Source: Aedes albopictus
Lineage: Eukaryota > Arthropoda > Insecta > Diptera > Culicidae
Direction of reading: 5' to 3'
Length of the DNA stretch: 64,000 bases
NCBI RefSeq assembly: GCF_035046485.1
Contig: NC_085138.1
Span: 433,429,265-433,493,264 of the forward strand
The first letter of the stretch is position 1; each line of letters opens with the position of its first letter. The notes beneath the pieces were generated by a model. That model ran no database searches, was not told where the DNA came from, and saw only the letters and a program-made list of their open reading frames with translations. Of the stretch, positions 11,701-22,860 are shown one piece after another. The position numbers were made by a program, and so were the translations under genes.

Positions 11701-12240
11701 GAAAAACTTCATTGAATATTGCTAGGGAAATCTCTTGAGACATGTCTGAAGAAATTCCTGTAGAATCTCCTAGAACATATTTCTGAAAAAATGTCTGAAT
11801 CAACACCTGGATGAATTCTTAGCTATATCTTTGGAGAAAACCCTGGAGGAGTTTCCGACTAAATACTCAGAGAAACACCTGGGAGGAGTCTTTGAATGAA
11901 TTTCTGCATGGATCCCAGGAAGGATTCCTGCTAGAACCATTTACAGAAATCATGCAGGAAAACTTGAAGGAATCCCTAAAAAAACTGTAGACATATGTTT
12001 GATAATTTCCAACGGAATATCTGTAGAAATTCCTGAGGGAATCCCTGAGCTAACTCGTGTAGGAAATTCATGGAAGAAGTGAAAAAATCCCCGGAGGAGT
12101 TTCAAAACGAATTCTTGCGGAAATCTTTGATGGAGTTCAGGTTTTCTAAAGCATTTTGATGAATATCGCACTTTCATACGTTTAACGAAATACATTTCAT
12201 TACACCAGAAATCATATCGTTTATCTGACTTTTGATGTTT
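11700..12240. repeat. Degenerate minisatellite
   Basis: Loose repetition of ctgaagaaattcctg, cctggaggag and gaaatctttgaagg-type phrases with a spacing of about 20-26 bp and many indels. It resembles worn units of the 23/24-bp arrays on either side. A further stretch of the same type runs 13380-14250. Confidence 0.6.
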
Positions 12241-12249
12241 GAGCCTTAT

Positions 12250-12965
12250 ACTCTTAAAAAAGCCGCAATCTTTAATTTTCAGCCGCCATTTTGGATTCAA
12301 ATCCACCATCATGGATATTCTGGTTGTTATTTTGGACTCCAGTCTGCTTCCCCATACCAAATATACCCATATTGAAAGGTTCTAGAGCCTCAAACTTCAT
12401 TAAATAACTGCCATTTTGGATATTCCGGTCGCCATTTTTGAACTCATGACATTTTCTACATATCAAATATATCCAGATTTCATGAATCTAAATTCTAAAC
12501 CTCAATTAAACAGCTGCCATCTCGAATTATGAGACGCCACCTTGAATATTCTGGTCGACAGTTTTGAACTCTAGGCATCTTCCCCATACCAAATATAGCC
12601 ATATTGCATGGTTTTAGAGCCTAAAACACCGTTAAACAGCCGCCATTTTGAATTTGGAGCAGCCATATTGAATTTAGACCGCCATCTTGGATATTCTGGT
12701 CACGATTTCTGGACTCTGGACATCTTCCCTATACAAAATATACCCATATTGCAGGGTTTTATTGCCTAAAACACCATTAAACAGCCACCATCTTGAATTT
12801 TGAGCCGCCATTTAGGATTTTAGACCATCATCTTGGATATTTTGAACGTCATTTCTGCACTCATGCCATCTTCCCCATACCAAATGTACCCATATTGCAT
12901 GGTTTTATTGCCAAAACACCATTAAACACTCCCATTTTGAATTTTAAGCCGCCATCTTGAATTTT
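12250..12965. repeat. ~145-bp satellite, about five monomers
   Basis: Monomers repeat the phrases ccatcttggatattctgg, catcttccccataccaaata, ccatattgcatggtttta and gcctaaaacaccattaaaca. The cattaaacag landmark falls at intervals that increase to about 145 bp in the better-preserved right half. Single copies occur at 4581-4875 and 40254-40475. Non-coding. Confidence 0.8.
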
Positions 12966-13180
12966 AGATCGCCGGTAAACCGGTAAGTCCCTTAAAAGTG
13001 AGTGAACTTTTTTGCGCACAGACATACATACATACACTACACACATACATACGCACATGCAGACATCATCTCAATTCGTCGAACTGAGTTGATTTGGTAT
13101 ATGTGACTTGACCCTCCGAGTCTTCTATCGAAAATTCGTTTTTTGAGTGAACATAGCATTGGGAGGAATACAAAAAGTGA
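12966..13180 (-). other. Conserved module flanking the satellite, minus orientation
   Basis: Read on the minus strand this stretch contains ctcggagggtcaagtcacat followed by ataccaaatcaactcagttc, gacgaattgagatgatg, and then a gtatgtatgt-rich simple stretch. The same module, on the plus strand, is at about 22656-22745. In both places it lies beside a tandem array, but the two arrays are unrelated in sequence. It is probably part of a mobile element that carries internal tandem repeats. Confidence 0.6.
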
Positions 13181-14289
13181 ACCGAGTGAAGATTTTGAAG
13201 TTGTTTGTGAAATATATCTGGCATGTTAATGAAAATAACGATAGGATTGATATTAACGCCTTAAGCTTTAGAAAGCTTTAGAACAAATTGACAAATACAC
13301 ATAAACTTTTTTATAAAAAAAAAGAAAAAAATACATATAGCCTTTCAAAACACTCAGGTGTACGAGAGAGGCAAACAATGGAGAAATTTGTTACTTTATT
13401 TCAGGAATATTTGCTGAAAAACTCCGGAAGAGTTCTGAAGGAATCTTTGCAGGAGTTTCTGAAAACAGTTCTGAATAAATATCTATAAGAATTTCTGATG
13501 AAACCCCTGAAACCCAAATACAATGAAGAAATATTTGCATTTGATTTATGCAACAAATTTCTACGAAATTGATTGTCAAATTTCTGAATGAACCGCTGGA
13601 GAAATTCCTATAGTAAGCCTTGACGAAAATTTCCGAACGAATGCTTGTAAACTTTTTCGAAAGAATCCGTGACAGAATTCTTAGAGAACTTTTTGAAATT
13701 TTTTTGTAAAACTTCCGGAAAATTTTCTGAATCTGAATTTTGAAAATCTCTGAAGGATTTTCAGTTTATAAAGGAATTTGTATAGAAAAAATCCCGGAAG
13801 GAATTTTCGAAGGCATTTTCGGAAAATTTACTGAAAACCCCGGATGCATTTCTGTAGAAATCTCTGAAGGTATTTTTAAAAGAACCTTTGGAGGAATATC
13901 TTAAGCAATCAATTCAAGATTCTCTGAAATATCGCCGAAAGATTTTCTGGAGCAATCTTCGAAGGATTTTCCAAAGGAAAACAATTTCTGGAGAAATTCC
14001 TGAAAACAAAATCTGGAGGAATTTCCGAAGGAACCCCAGGTTGTATTTAAGCAAGAATGCTTGACGAAATTTCTACAGCGAAAATTCTCAAAAAATTATT
14101 GCTAGTTTTATTGAAAGAATCCGTGGGTTCCTGAAGAGGTTTTTCCAGAAGTTTTGGAGAAATTTCCGATGGTATCTCTAAAATATTTCTTTTCTTCTAG
14201 ATTTCTAAAGATAACCTTGGAAGAAGCCTCACTCACAGATTTTGTTTGCTCGTATCAGGGCGTAAAAATGAAAATGGAGAAGCAAAACA
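13181..14289. repeat. Degenerate minisatellite and A/T-rich spacer
   Basis: From about 13380 to 14250 phrases such as gaggaatttctgaagg and ctggagaaattcctg repeat irregularly. 13181-13380 is AT-rich spacer. Short frames in it are repeat translations, not genes. Confidence 0.6.
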
Positions 14290-15818
14290 TTTTCAAAAAA
14301 TCATATGGGTGATTTTGTTATACCCAGAAGAGTGGAAAAAATCCCAATTTTCTACAGGAATTCCCACTTGAGCAACTACTTGAGTTATCCCTGGAAGAAC
14401 TCGCCAAGGATTTAACGTAGGGACTATTGAAGAAATTTCCAAAGGAGCTGCTGGAGAAATTCCGAAAGGAACTCCTGGAGAAGTTCTTGTAGTAACTTCT
14501 GGAGGAAATCCCGGAGGAACTCCTAGATGAGATGCTAGAAGAACTCCCGGAGGAACTTCTGGAATAATTCCCGGAGACATTCCTGGTGCAATTTCAGGTA
14601 GAACTCTTGGGGCTATTCACAGAGGAACCCCTGAAGCAATACCATCATGGGGAAACTCCTGGAGCAATTCCCGAAGGAACTCCTGGTGCAATATCCGGAG
14701 AAAATCCTGGTGCAATTCCCTGAGGAAATCCTAGAGCGATTCCCGGAGGAACCCCTGTAGCAATTCTCGGAGGAACTCCTGGAGCAATTCCGGGAGGAAC
14801 TCCTGGAGCAATTCTCAGAGGAACTCTTGGAACGATTTCCAGAGGAACTTCTGTAGTGATTCCCGGAGGAATTCCTGCAGCAATTCCGGGAGGAACTTCT
14901 GCAGCAATTTCGGGAGTAACTCCTGCAGTAATTCCTGGAGGAACTCCTGACCTAGAGCAACTCTTGGTGGAACTCCAGGAGCGATTTTCAAAGGAACTCT
15001 TTGTGCGATTCTGGCAGGAACTCCTGGAATAATTTCTGGAAGAAGTCCTGAAGCAATTCCCATAGGAACTCCTGGAGCAATTCCTGGAGAAACTTCTGCA
15101 GTGATTCTAGGAAAAACTCAGTGAGCATTTTCCGGAGGAACTCCTTGAGCGATTTCCGCCGGAATTCCTGAAGTAATTTCCGAAAGAACTCGTGGAACAA
15201 TTCCCAAAGGAACTATTCCTGAGGCACTCCTGATGCAATTCCTGGAGGAACTCCTGGAGCAATTCCCGGAGGACCTCCTTGAGCAATTTCCAGAGGATCT
15301 CCTGGAGTGATTCACGGAGGAACTTGTGGAGCTACTCTCGGTGGAACTCTTGGAGTAATTTCCAGAGGAACTCCTAGAGTGATTCACAGAGGAACTCCTG
15401 GAGTGTATTTCAGGAGAAACTCCTGGAGCAATTTCCGGAGGTCTTCTGTAGTTATTCCCGCAGGAACTCCTGGAACAGTTCTCGGAGGAACTCCTGGGGC
15501 AATTCCCAGATGACTTCCAGGAGTAGTTCCCGGAGAAAATCCTGGAGCGATTTCCAGAGGAACTTAGGGAGCAATTTCGGGAGAAAGTCATCGAGCGATT
15601 TCCGAAGGAACTCCCGGAGCAATTCCCACAAGAGTTCCTGAAGCAACTCTCGGGGGAGCTCCTGAAGCAATTTCTGGAGGAATCCTGGAGTAATTCCCGC
15701 AAGAATACCTGAAACAACTCTCGGATGAACTCTTGGCCAGGAGTTCTTCCGGGAACTGCTCCAATTTCCGAAGGATCTCCTGAAGCAATTCCTACAAAAT
15801 TCCTGGAGGAACTCCTGA

Positions 15819-16740
15819 CCTAGAGCAACTCTCGGTGGAACTCCAGGAGCGATTTTCAAAGGAACTCTTTGTGCGATTCTGGCAGGAACTCCTGGAATAA
15901 TTTCTGGAAGAAGTCCTGAAGCAATTCCCATAGGAACTCCTGGAGCAATTCCTGGAGGAACTTCTGCAATGATTCTAGGAAAAACTCCTTGAGCATTTCC
16001 CGGAGGAACTCCTTGAGTGATTTCCGCCGGAATTCCTGAAGCAATTTTCAAAAGAACTCATGGAACAATTTCCAAAGGAACTATTCGTAAGGCACTCCTG
16101 ATGCAATTCCTGGAGAACCTCCTGGAGTTATTTCCGGAGGAACTCCTTGAGCGATCTCCTGGAGCGATTCCCAGAGGATCTCCTGGAGTGATTCACAGAG
16201 GAGTGTTTTTCAGGAGAAACTCCTGGATCGATTCTCGGATGAACTCCTTGAGCGATTTCCAGACGAACTCTTGGAGTGATTCCCGAAGGAACTTAGGAAG
16301 CAATTTCGGGAGGAACTCCTCGAGCAATTTCCAAAAAACTCCTGGAGCACTCACCAAACATTTTAGCTGTATAAAAGTTGAACAAACAATTCTTCAAAAA
16401 CACATCAGCCTAAGAAACTGTTATTCAGCTAGCTCTGTTTCTTGGGAAATTCCAGCAAGAATACCTGGAACAACTCTCGGATGAACTCTTTGCCAGGAGT
16501 TCTTCCGGAAACTGCTCCAATTTCCGAAGGAACTCTTGAAGCAACTTTCGGAGGAACTCCTGGAGAAATTTCTGGAGAAATTCTTGGAGCAATTCTCGCA
16601 TGAATGGTTGATGCAAATTTCAGAGGAACTCCTGGAGCAGTTCTCGGAGGAACTCCTGGAGAAATTCCCGGAGGAACTCCTTGAAAAACTCTCGGAGGCA
16701 CTCCTGGAGCAATTCCCAGAGGAACTGCTGTCCTGATTTC
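15819..16740. repeat. Higher-order block, left copy (offset 1205 bp)
   Basis: This block is repeated almost base for base at 17024-17945. It includes a non-repetitive island of about 100 bp at 16351-16450 (accaaacattttagctgtat onward) that is also present at 17556-17655. Similarity continues past the block end to about 16860 (17980-18080 in the other copy). Its first 170 bp also match 14951-15120, an older copy at an offset of 868 bp. Confidence 0.85.
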
Positions 16741-17023
16741 CGGAGGAATTCCTGAAGCAATTCCCGCATAAACTTTTGGAGTAGTTCCTGAAGGTGATCT
16801 GGCAGCGATTTTCAGAAGAACTCCTGGAGCAATTCGCAGAGGAACTCTTGGAGCAATTCCAGGAAGAACTCCTGGAGAAATCTCCGGTGGAATTCCGGGA
16901 GTAATTTCCGGAGGAACTCCTGGAGCAAAATTCCTGGAGCAAATTTCCTGAAGCAACTCTCGGCGGAACTCCTGCAGCAATTCCTGGAGAAACTCCTGCA
17001 GTGATTCCCGGAGGAACTCCTGA

Positions 17024-17945
17024 CCTAGAGCAACTCTCGGTGGAACTCCTGGAGCGATTTTCAAAGTAACTCATCGAGCGATTCCGGCAGGAACATCTGG
17101 AATAATTTCTGGAAGAAGTCCTGGAGCAATTCCCATAGGAACTCCTGGAGCAATTCCTGGAGGAACTTCTGCAATGATTCTAGGAAAAACTCCTTGAGCA
17201 TTTCCCGGAGGAACTCCTTGAGTGATTTCCGCCGGAATTCCTGAAGCAATTTTCAAAAGAACTCATGGAACAATTTCCAAAGGAACTATTCGTGAGGCAC
17301 TCCTGATGCAATTCCTGGAGGACTCCTGGAGTTATTTCCGGAGGAACTCCTTGAGCGATCTCCTGGAGCGATTCCCAGAGGATCTCCTGGAGTGATTCAC
17401 AGAGGAGTGTTTTTCAGGAGAAACTCCTGGATCGATTCTCGGATGAACTCCTTGAGCGATTTCCAGACGAACTCTTGGAGTGATTCCCGAAGGAACTTAG
17501 GAAGCAATTTCGGGAGGAACTCCTCGAGCAATTTCCAAAAAACTCCTGGAGCACTCACCAAACATTTTAGCTGTATAAAAGTTGAACAAACAATTCTTCA
17601 AAAACACATCAGCCTAAGAAACTGTTATTCAGCTAGCTCTGTTTCTTGGGAAATTCCAGCAAGAATACCTGGAACAACTCTCGGATGAACTCTTTGCCAG
17701 GAGTTCTTCCGGAAACTGCTCCAATTTCCGAAGGAACTCTTGAAGCAACTTTCGGAGGAACTCCTGGAGAAATTTCTGGAGAAATTCTTGGAGCAATTCT
17801 CGCATGAATGGTTGATGCAAATTTCAGAGGAACTCCTGGAGCAGTTCTCGGAGGAACTCCTGGAGAAATTCCCGGAGGAACTCCTTGAAAAACTCTCGGA
17901 GGAACTCCTGGAGCAATTCCCAGAGGAGCTGCTGTCCTGATATCC
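17024..17945. repeat. Higher-order block, right copy
   Basis: Copy of 15819-16740 with few differences, for example aggac for agaacc near 17328. Similarity at this length shows a recent segmental duplication inside an older 24-bp array, as expected for unequal exchange. Confidence 0.85.
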
Positions 17946-18504
17946 GGAGGAACTTCTGAAGCAATTCCCGGATTAATTCTCGGAGGTTATCCGGCAGCGA
18001 TTTTCAGAAGAACTCCTGGAGCAATTCGCAGAGGAACTTCTGGCCCAATTCCTGGGAGAACTCCTGGAGCAGTTTCCGGAGGAACTCCTGGAACAATTTC
18101 CAGAGGAACTCTTGAAGTAACTCTCGGAGGAACTCCTGAAGTAGTTCCCGGAACAACTCCTGGAATAATCCCCGCAGGAAATCCTGAAACGATTTTCAGA
18201 GGAACTCCTTGAGCGATTCCCGCTAGAACTCCTGGAGCAATTCCCGCAAGAATTCCTGAAGCAGCTCTCGGAGGAACTCCTTGAGCAATTTCCAGAGGAT
18301 TTCCTTGAGCAAATCCCGAAAGAACTCCTAGACCAATTCCAGTAGGAGCTCCTGGAGCAACTCTCGGAGGATTAATTCCCGGAGGAACTCCTGGAGCTAT
18401 TTCCGGAGGAACTCCTGGAGCAATTCCCGCAGGATCTCCAGAAGCAAATATCGGAGGCACTCCTTTAGTAATTCCCGGAGGAAGTCCTGGAGCGGTTCAC
18501 GATA

Positions 18505-18615
18505 CATAAACCACGTAGACCTAATTTTGGTCATTACAGAAAATTGGTATGGAACGTAGACTTCGGCCAGACCTCCCCTCCCCCTAAAAAGTCCACGTGG
18601 TTTATGAACAGCCCC
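18505..18615. mobile_element. Decayed copy of the 3-bp-target MITE
   Basis: The right end tccacgtggtttatgaacag followed by cccc matches the right TIR of 11115-11281 with one change. The left end is shortened to cataaaccacgtagac. The interior contains a C-run (ctcccctcccccta) where the other copy has G-runs, so it lies in the opposite orientation. It marks the right edge of the 24-bp array. Confidence 0.75.
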
Positions 18616-18750
18616 TTATTGTAATAAACCCATTATAAAATCATGTCAAAGCAACCAACAATGGAATAGTCATCTAGGACGTCTCGAATCCAGTTAATCC
18701 GATATATTTTTCAAGTTTCAAATCAAGGTTCGGATAGCAATAGGACAGAT

Positions 18751-19088
18751 CGGTGAAGTACTAGATTTGTAGTAATGAGCTGAATTTTAGTATGGTGAGA
18801 AGGTCAATTCTCCGTTTCTGCAGTGAAATGGTGCAAAAAGCGTGGGTATTATGATTTCTTGCCTAATTTGATGCTGTTTGAGCAAAACTTTGGAAAATAG
18901 TGTTGATGTTTTCTCCATTTCTTGCAACATAAACAACATAGTTATCCAAAGTTTTGCTCAAACAGCATGAAATTAGGCAAGGAATCATAATACCCACGCT
19001 TTTTGCACCATTTCATTGCAGAAACGGAGAATTGACCTTCTCACCATACTAAAATTCAGCTCATTACTACAATTCTAGTACTACACCG
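18751..19088. mobile_element. Long foldback element, ~140-bp arms
   Basis: The left arm (18751-18895) and right arm (about 18950-19088) are near-perfect inverted repeats: cggtg, agtactagattt and gtagtaatgagctgaatttt on the left are answered on the right by their complements, with few mismatches and a loop of about 50 bp around ttttctccatttcttgcaac. No coding capacity. This is a hairpin MITE. If transcribed it would give a long double-stranded RNA. A target duplication is not clear because the left outer edge is less well preserved. Confidence 0.9.
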
Positions 19089-21579
19089 AACGTGCCCCAT
19101 TGAAAATGTAGAAACTCTGTGGATAAACTTAGAAGTAGTTCTTCTTATTCTTTGAGTAACGTTCCCACTGAAATAGAGTAATTCTAACGGAGACGAAGTC
19201 AGAATCGGATCCTAAGGAGCTCCTGCATGAATTCCAGAATAATTCCATCAGAACTTGATTCGCGAATTGCTGCACATACCTATTCCTCTGAAAATCAGTC
19301 CCTAGAAGTCCACTAATTCATCGACCAAATAGGATTCGACATTCATAACCAACGCCTCTAAAGCCCAATTACACACAGTCACATCGAGCAGGAGTGCACT
19401 CAACTCTTCCACTTAGCAAAAACCGTCCACGCAAAACGCACGTCGGACATTTGACTTGGTAATCATAAGCAATACACTGTCAGCAAGAAAGAAGTAGGAA
19501 AACGTTCTTGTACCTTTGAATCAATAAATTTTAGAACACGACTTGCTACTCACAAAGCTCCCTTTGAATTCCTCGGACACAGAATGCACTTGGCAGATTC
19601 AATAGCGGTATTAACATTCCCATCACTAAACTCACAATCCTTGTCCGATGAAATGGGAAAACGACCCTGAGAAAGAATACAAACATGAAGCTAAGAAAGG
19701 CAACATATCGCAGAGCAGGTTGCCCTTCTTAATGCCCTTTTCACGCGACTTCTTCACACCTCTCTCTCTCTCTGCTGGATTGGGCTGCTGTCCAAGCAAA
19801 GCACAGAATGTAATAATCCGGATACATTGTTGCAAAATATTACATTCGCACAGGATTACACATAAATTATTGATGTGATCCCCATCTCTCAACCACCCCC
19901 GCCCTTCACACTGACTGCAATGCAGTCACGGCAATCAGCGCAGACTACTAGGCAGTAGGGGCCTAAGCACCGCACGTGATAGCAACAGATCGCGGACTCT
20001 TGACACCTCGGCACTTTTTATTGGCACTTTGCACCCCGCGCAACCGTTTTTCACACTCTCACACGAGAAGGTGTGTAATGAGGAGAAATCACGCGTACAC
20101 TCGAGATATGAGAACAAATTTATCAAAACCTTTGGCCTAGCTATAGTACGGAGGTATATGTAGAGACAGCAGCCCCCAGGAGGAGCCCCGCTCGGTTCGG
20201 TCCAATCGAATTGAGTGAAGATGTACGATCAGCAGAAGAAGTGTAGGCCCTCGATGTCGGTACGATTGCGTTCGTTCACTCTTCGGTTGGTTGGAGTTTG
20301 GAGTTGGCAGGCCGGCAGACAGCAGCCAAGTAGCTTGACAGCTACTTCTGATAATTTGCTGCAGCCTGCGCCGTCGCCAGCTCCACAAGGGTTCTACAAT
20401 TACCGTTGGACCAATTGGGGCTGTCCATTATCGGTGCTTATTGTGTGGATTGGATGGGGGATAGGATAGGGACCGTACCGGAATGTTTCTTTGATGGTGA
20501 AAGATATAGTAGAGCAGGGAGCCTTCTAGAAAATGCGAATAAAAATAGGCATTTGATGCCTAGTTTTTTGCTCAACTGTCATCGAAAATAAGTTCATTGC
20601 AATATGGCAAAGTTAGCGTTTAATTATGAGCTGTGTTGATTAGCTTTTCAAATTTTCATTGATTAAAACTGTAAAAATGCAAGATTTAATTCCTCCCATT
20701 AACTACTTTCTTAATTGATAACGTTTTTCGGCAGTCCCTTTGCATGCTACAATGCTTAAGTTTCACTAAGCACGTTTTCAAAGTTTCATGGCCATATTTG
20801 AGTGAATGATCAAACAAAAGTCACATAATATCTATGTAGCACTATGGAGTCCCTTCCGTACGCTCCTAAATACAAAGAAGACCCCCTTCATTCAGCTGTG
20901 ATTTCCTAATGCATACTGGATTCACATATTTCCCCTGTTAAATCTCAACGAGAATCTTGTAATCAATTCAGAGCATTTACACCCCCACGGCGGGCGCAAA
21001 CACCCCATCATCGTCGGAGACAACCTAACCCTGTGACAGAAGCTTCGGGACCGGTGGGACGCGGTGCAACTCCCCTGTCCCGAGCGATTCATTGTGCTGC
21101 AATTTACCTATCATCAGCACAATTTGTTCTACATTATGCAGCACTCCATCTCCATCGCCGGATGGTGGCGCCCGCGCGAGATAGCGTTCCGTGATGAATA
21201 TTTCATTCACCTTCGCGCGCGCCCCACCTAGGACACTAGGACGACTTTTGTGACTCTGACTTGGAGAAAACCCCGGGCGGATCCTGCTGATGTTGGGGGA
21301 AAAAGCCACGTTCGCTTCTTGAGTGCCTTTTCTTAGCATGCACTGACTATTCTACTAAGGGGGGAGAAGATCAAGGAGTAACAGTAGCAGCAACGATGCG
21401 CCTTCAAGCATAACTTGATACATTCAGTCGTCGTCGTCGTCGTCGTTGTCAGCTGCTTCTGATACTTTCTCTTCAAATGGTGCACTCTATCCTTACCTAC
21501 ACAGACGAGAAAAGTGCTAGATCAAAATTAAATAATCTCTGACACAGTGACATCCTAGAAAATCATTTCGTTTGCTGTC
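19089..21579. other. Single-copy non-coding DNA
   Basis: No recognisable gene. A ctctctctctctct run is near 19763, a (tcg)n run is at 21428-21446, and a GC-rich patch is at about 20985-21320. The minus-strand frame at 21025-21339 (104 codons) covers this patch but shows no domain, and the frame has no clear leader or neighbours. The stretch could hold regulatory DNA or non-coding exons of a gene outside the window. Confidence 0.4.
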
Positions 21580-21750
21580 TCCAGGGAGTTATGATTGCAC
21601 ATGCGTTTAGTAGGTTATTCAGAAGCCTGGACATACATGATTTTGTCCTTAAGGGATGCGTTGAACTTCTGGTAGAACTTCCGTGTTTCTTGGAAACGGC
21701 ACAGCCGTTACATTTCCTCACATTCCAGGCAGCGTTTTTCCTCCCGAGAG
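21580..21750 (-). pseudogene. LINE (RTE/JAM1-like) fragment
   Basis: Read on the minus strand this stretch gives a peptide containing NTRKFYQKFNASL. This corresponds to the DTRKFYEKLNRSR segment just before the reverse transcriptase domain in the LINE at 40476-53690 (positions near 42220-42260). Only about 50 codons remain and the frame carries stops, so this is a short dead fragment. Its left boundary is not defined; the right boundary abuts the hairpin MITE at 21756. Confidence 0.5.
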
Positions 21751-21755
21751 CCTCC

Positions 21756-21891
21756 CAAGTAACAATTTTAATCAAATAGACTAGAAGAGGTTCTTCAAAC
21801 CGTCATAAAACCATAATAAAGGGTATAGGGTTTTATGACAGTTAATAAATAAAACCTCTACTAGACTAATTGGTCATCAAAATGTTACATA
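21756..21891. mobile_element. Hairpin MITE (agactagaagaggtt family)
   Basis: The left arm (caagtaacaattttaatcaa, agactagaagaggtt, ccgtcataaaacc) is inverted in the right arm (ggttttatgacagtt, aacctctactagact, atgttac). A related, less complete copy is at 55108-55205. Non-coding, a MITE with TIR starting approximately agtaaca. Confidence 0.75.
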
Positions 21892-22595
21892 AGTAGTCTG
21901 CTGTTTCCGCTTCAGTTTGTAATATTCCATGCCGGGTTTCTTGCTGCAGCATTATAGCCCACACTTCGTTCTTCTCCTGTCGCTCTGCACTTGTCGTATT
22001 CCTGGCGTTTTCTTTATTTCTTAGAAAATATTCACAAAATCACGTACAATATTGAGAATTTTTTGTTCGACAGGTGCGTTAGGTATGTTATATACTAGGG
22101 AGATTATATGTTGGGAAACAAAGCAACAACGAAAAACAATAAGCAACATTGTTTTGTTTCTGAAGCAAACTTAAACATCTCTGCCAGATTTTGGGCCGCT
22201 GAATCTGAATCCGAGCTAAGATTTGTTCCAGCACGTCATGATTTCGAGCTATATCTCAACTTATTGATATGCCAAGTATGAAATTTTGTGCTTTTTTTAC
22301 TGTTTTACCATATTGAATTTGATAGTTTTATTAAATATTTTATGATAGGTACAATATATGTAATACAAATCGGCCTCTAAATATTACATGCAAGTTGATG
22401 TATGTACTTAACAGAAAATGTCTAAAACTATTGAATTTGATGTGGTAAAATGAAATATTTTTCATGAATCATCAATTTTGCTTGTTAGAATAAGTATCAT
22501 GCTTAATAGCTTGCAGTTGAAAAAGTCCAAAATCTGACGTTTCATCACGGGGATTTTGTGTCATCTTCAGGGGTGACTAACTTTTCGTTTTTGCC
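21892..22595. other. Non-coding stretch
   Basis: AT-rich with no coding frame above background, no inverted repeats and no repeat matches that I noticed within the window. Confidence 0.4.
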
Positions 22596-22860
22596 TTTCT
22601 CGTACACCAAGTGTACTGGAAAGGCTATATGTTCACTCCAAAAATGATTTTTTGATAGAAGGGCCGGAGGGTCGAGCCACATATACCAATCGACTCAGCT
22701 CGACGAATTGAGGTGATGTCTATGTGTGTGTGTGTATGTGTGTGTACGAAAATGAACTCACGTCACTTTTTGGCAGTAAACCTCAACCGATTTTAATGAC
22801 CGACGGTTCATTCGACGCGAAATCTGGTCCCATTGTTTCCTATTGAAAATGATTCAGATC
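22596..22860 (+). other. Leader module of the ~140-bp satellite
   Basis: Starts with gcctttctcgtacaccaag and contains gagggtcgagccacatatac, cgacgaattgaggtgatg, a (tg)n stretch at about 22725-22745 and cattcgacgcgaaatctgg. The middle part is shared, inverted, with 12966-13180. It leads directly into the tandem array that follows. A piece of a mobile element with internal tandem repeats is the likeliest identity. Confidence 0.6.

Larger units (their letters stand above)
14290..18504. repeat. 24-bp minisatellite array with higher-order duplication
   Basis: The unit is close to ggaggaactcctggagcaat plus tccc, 24 bp, and is moderately diverged throughout. Since 24 is a multiple of three, forward frames give an 8-residue cycle (EELLEQFP type) and minus frames give GVPPGIAP or SSSGNCSR cycles. 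These make many artefactual 60-217-codon frames on both strands. Three places start with a recognisable cctagagcaactc marker (14951, 15819, 17024), showing block duplications of larger segments. Non-coding satellite DNA. Confidence 0.9.

Noticed and set aside
14290..18460. Many 60-217-codon frames on both strands with EELLEQFP or GVPPGIAP cycles
   Set aside because: Translations of the 24-bp minisatellite; no start context, domain or single preferred frame.
21428..21446. CRISPR-like or regulatory repeat
   Set aside because: A plain trinucleotide microsatellite; no spacers, and the genome is eukaryotic.
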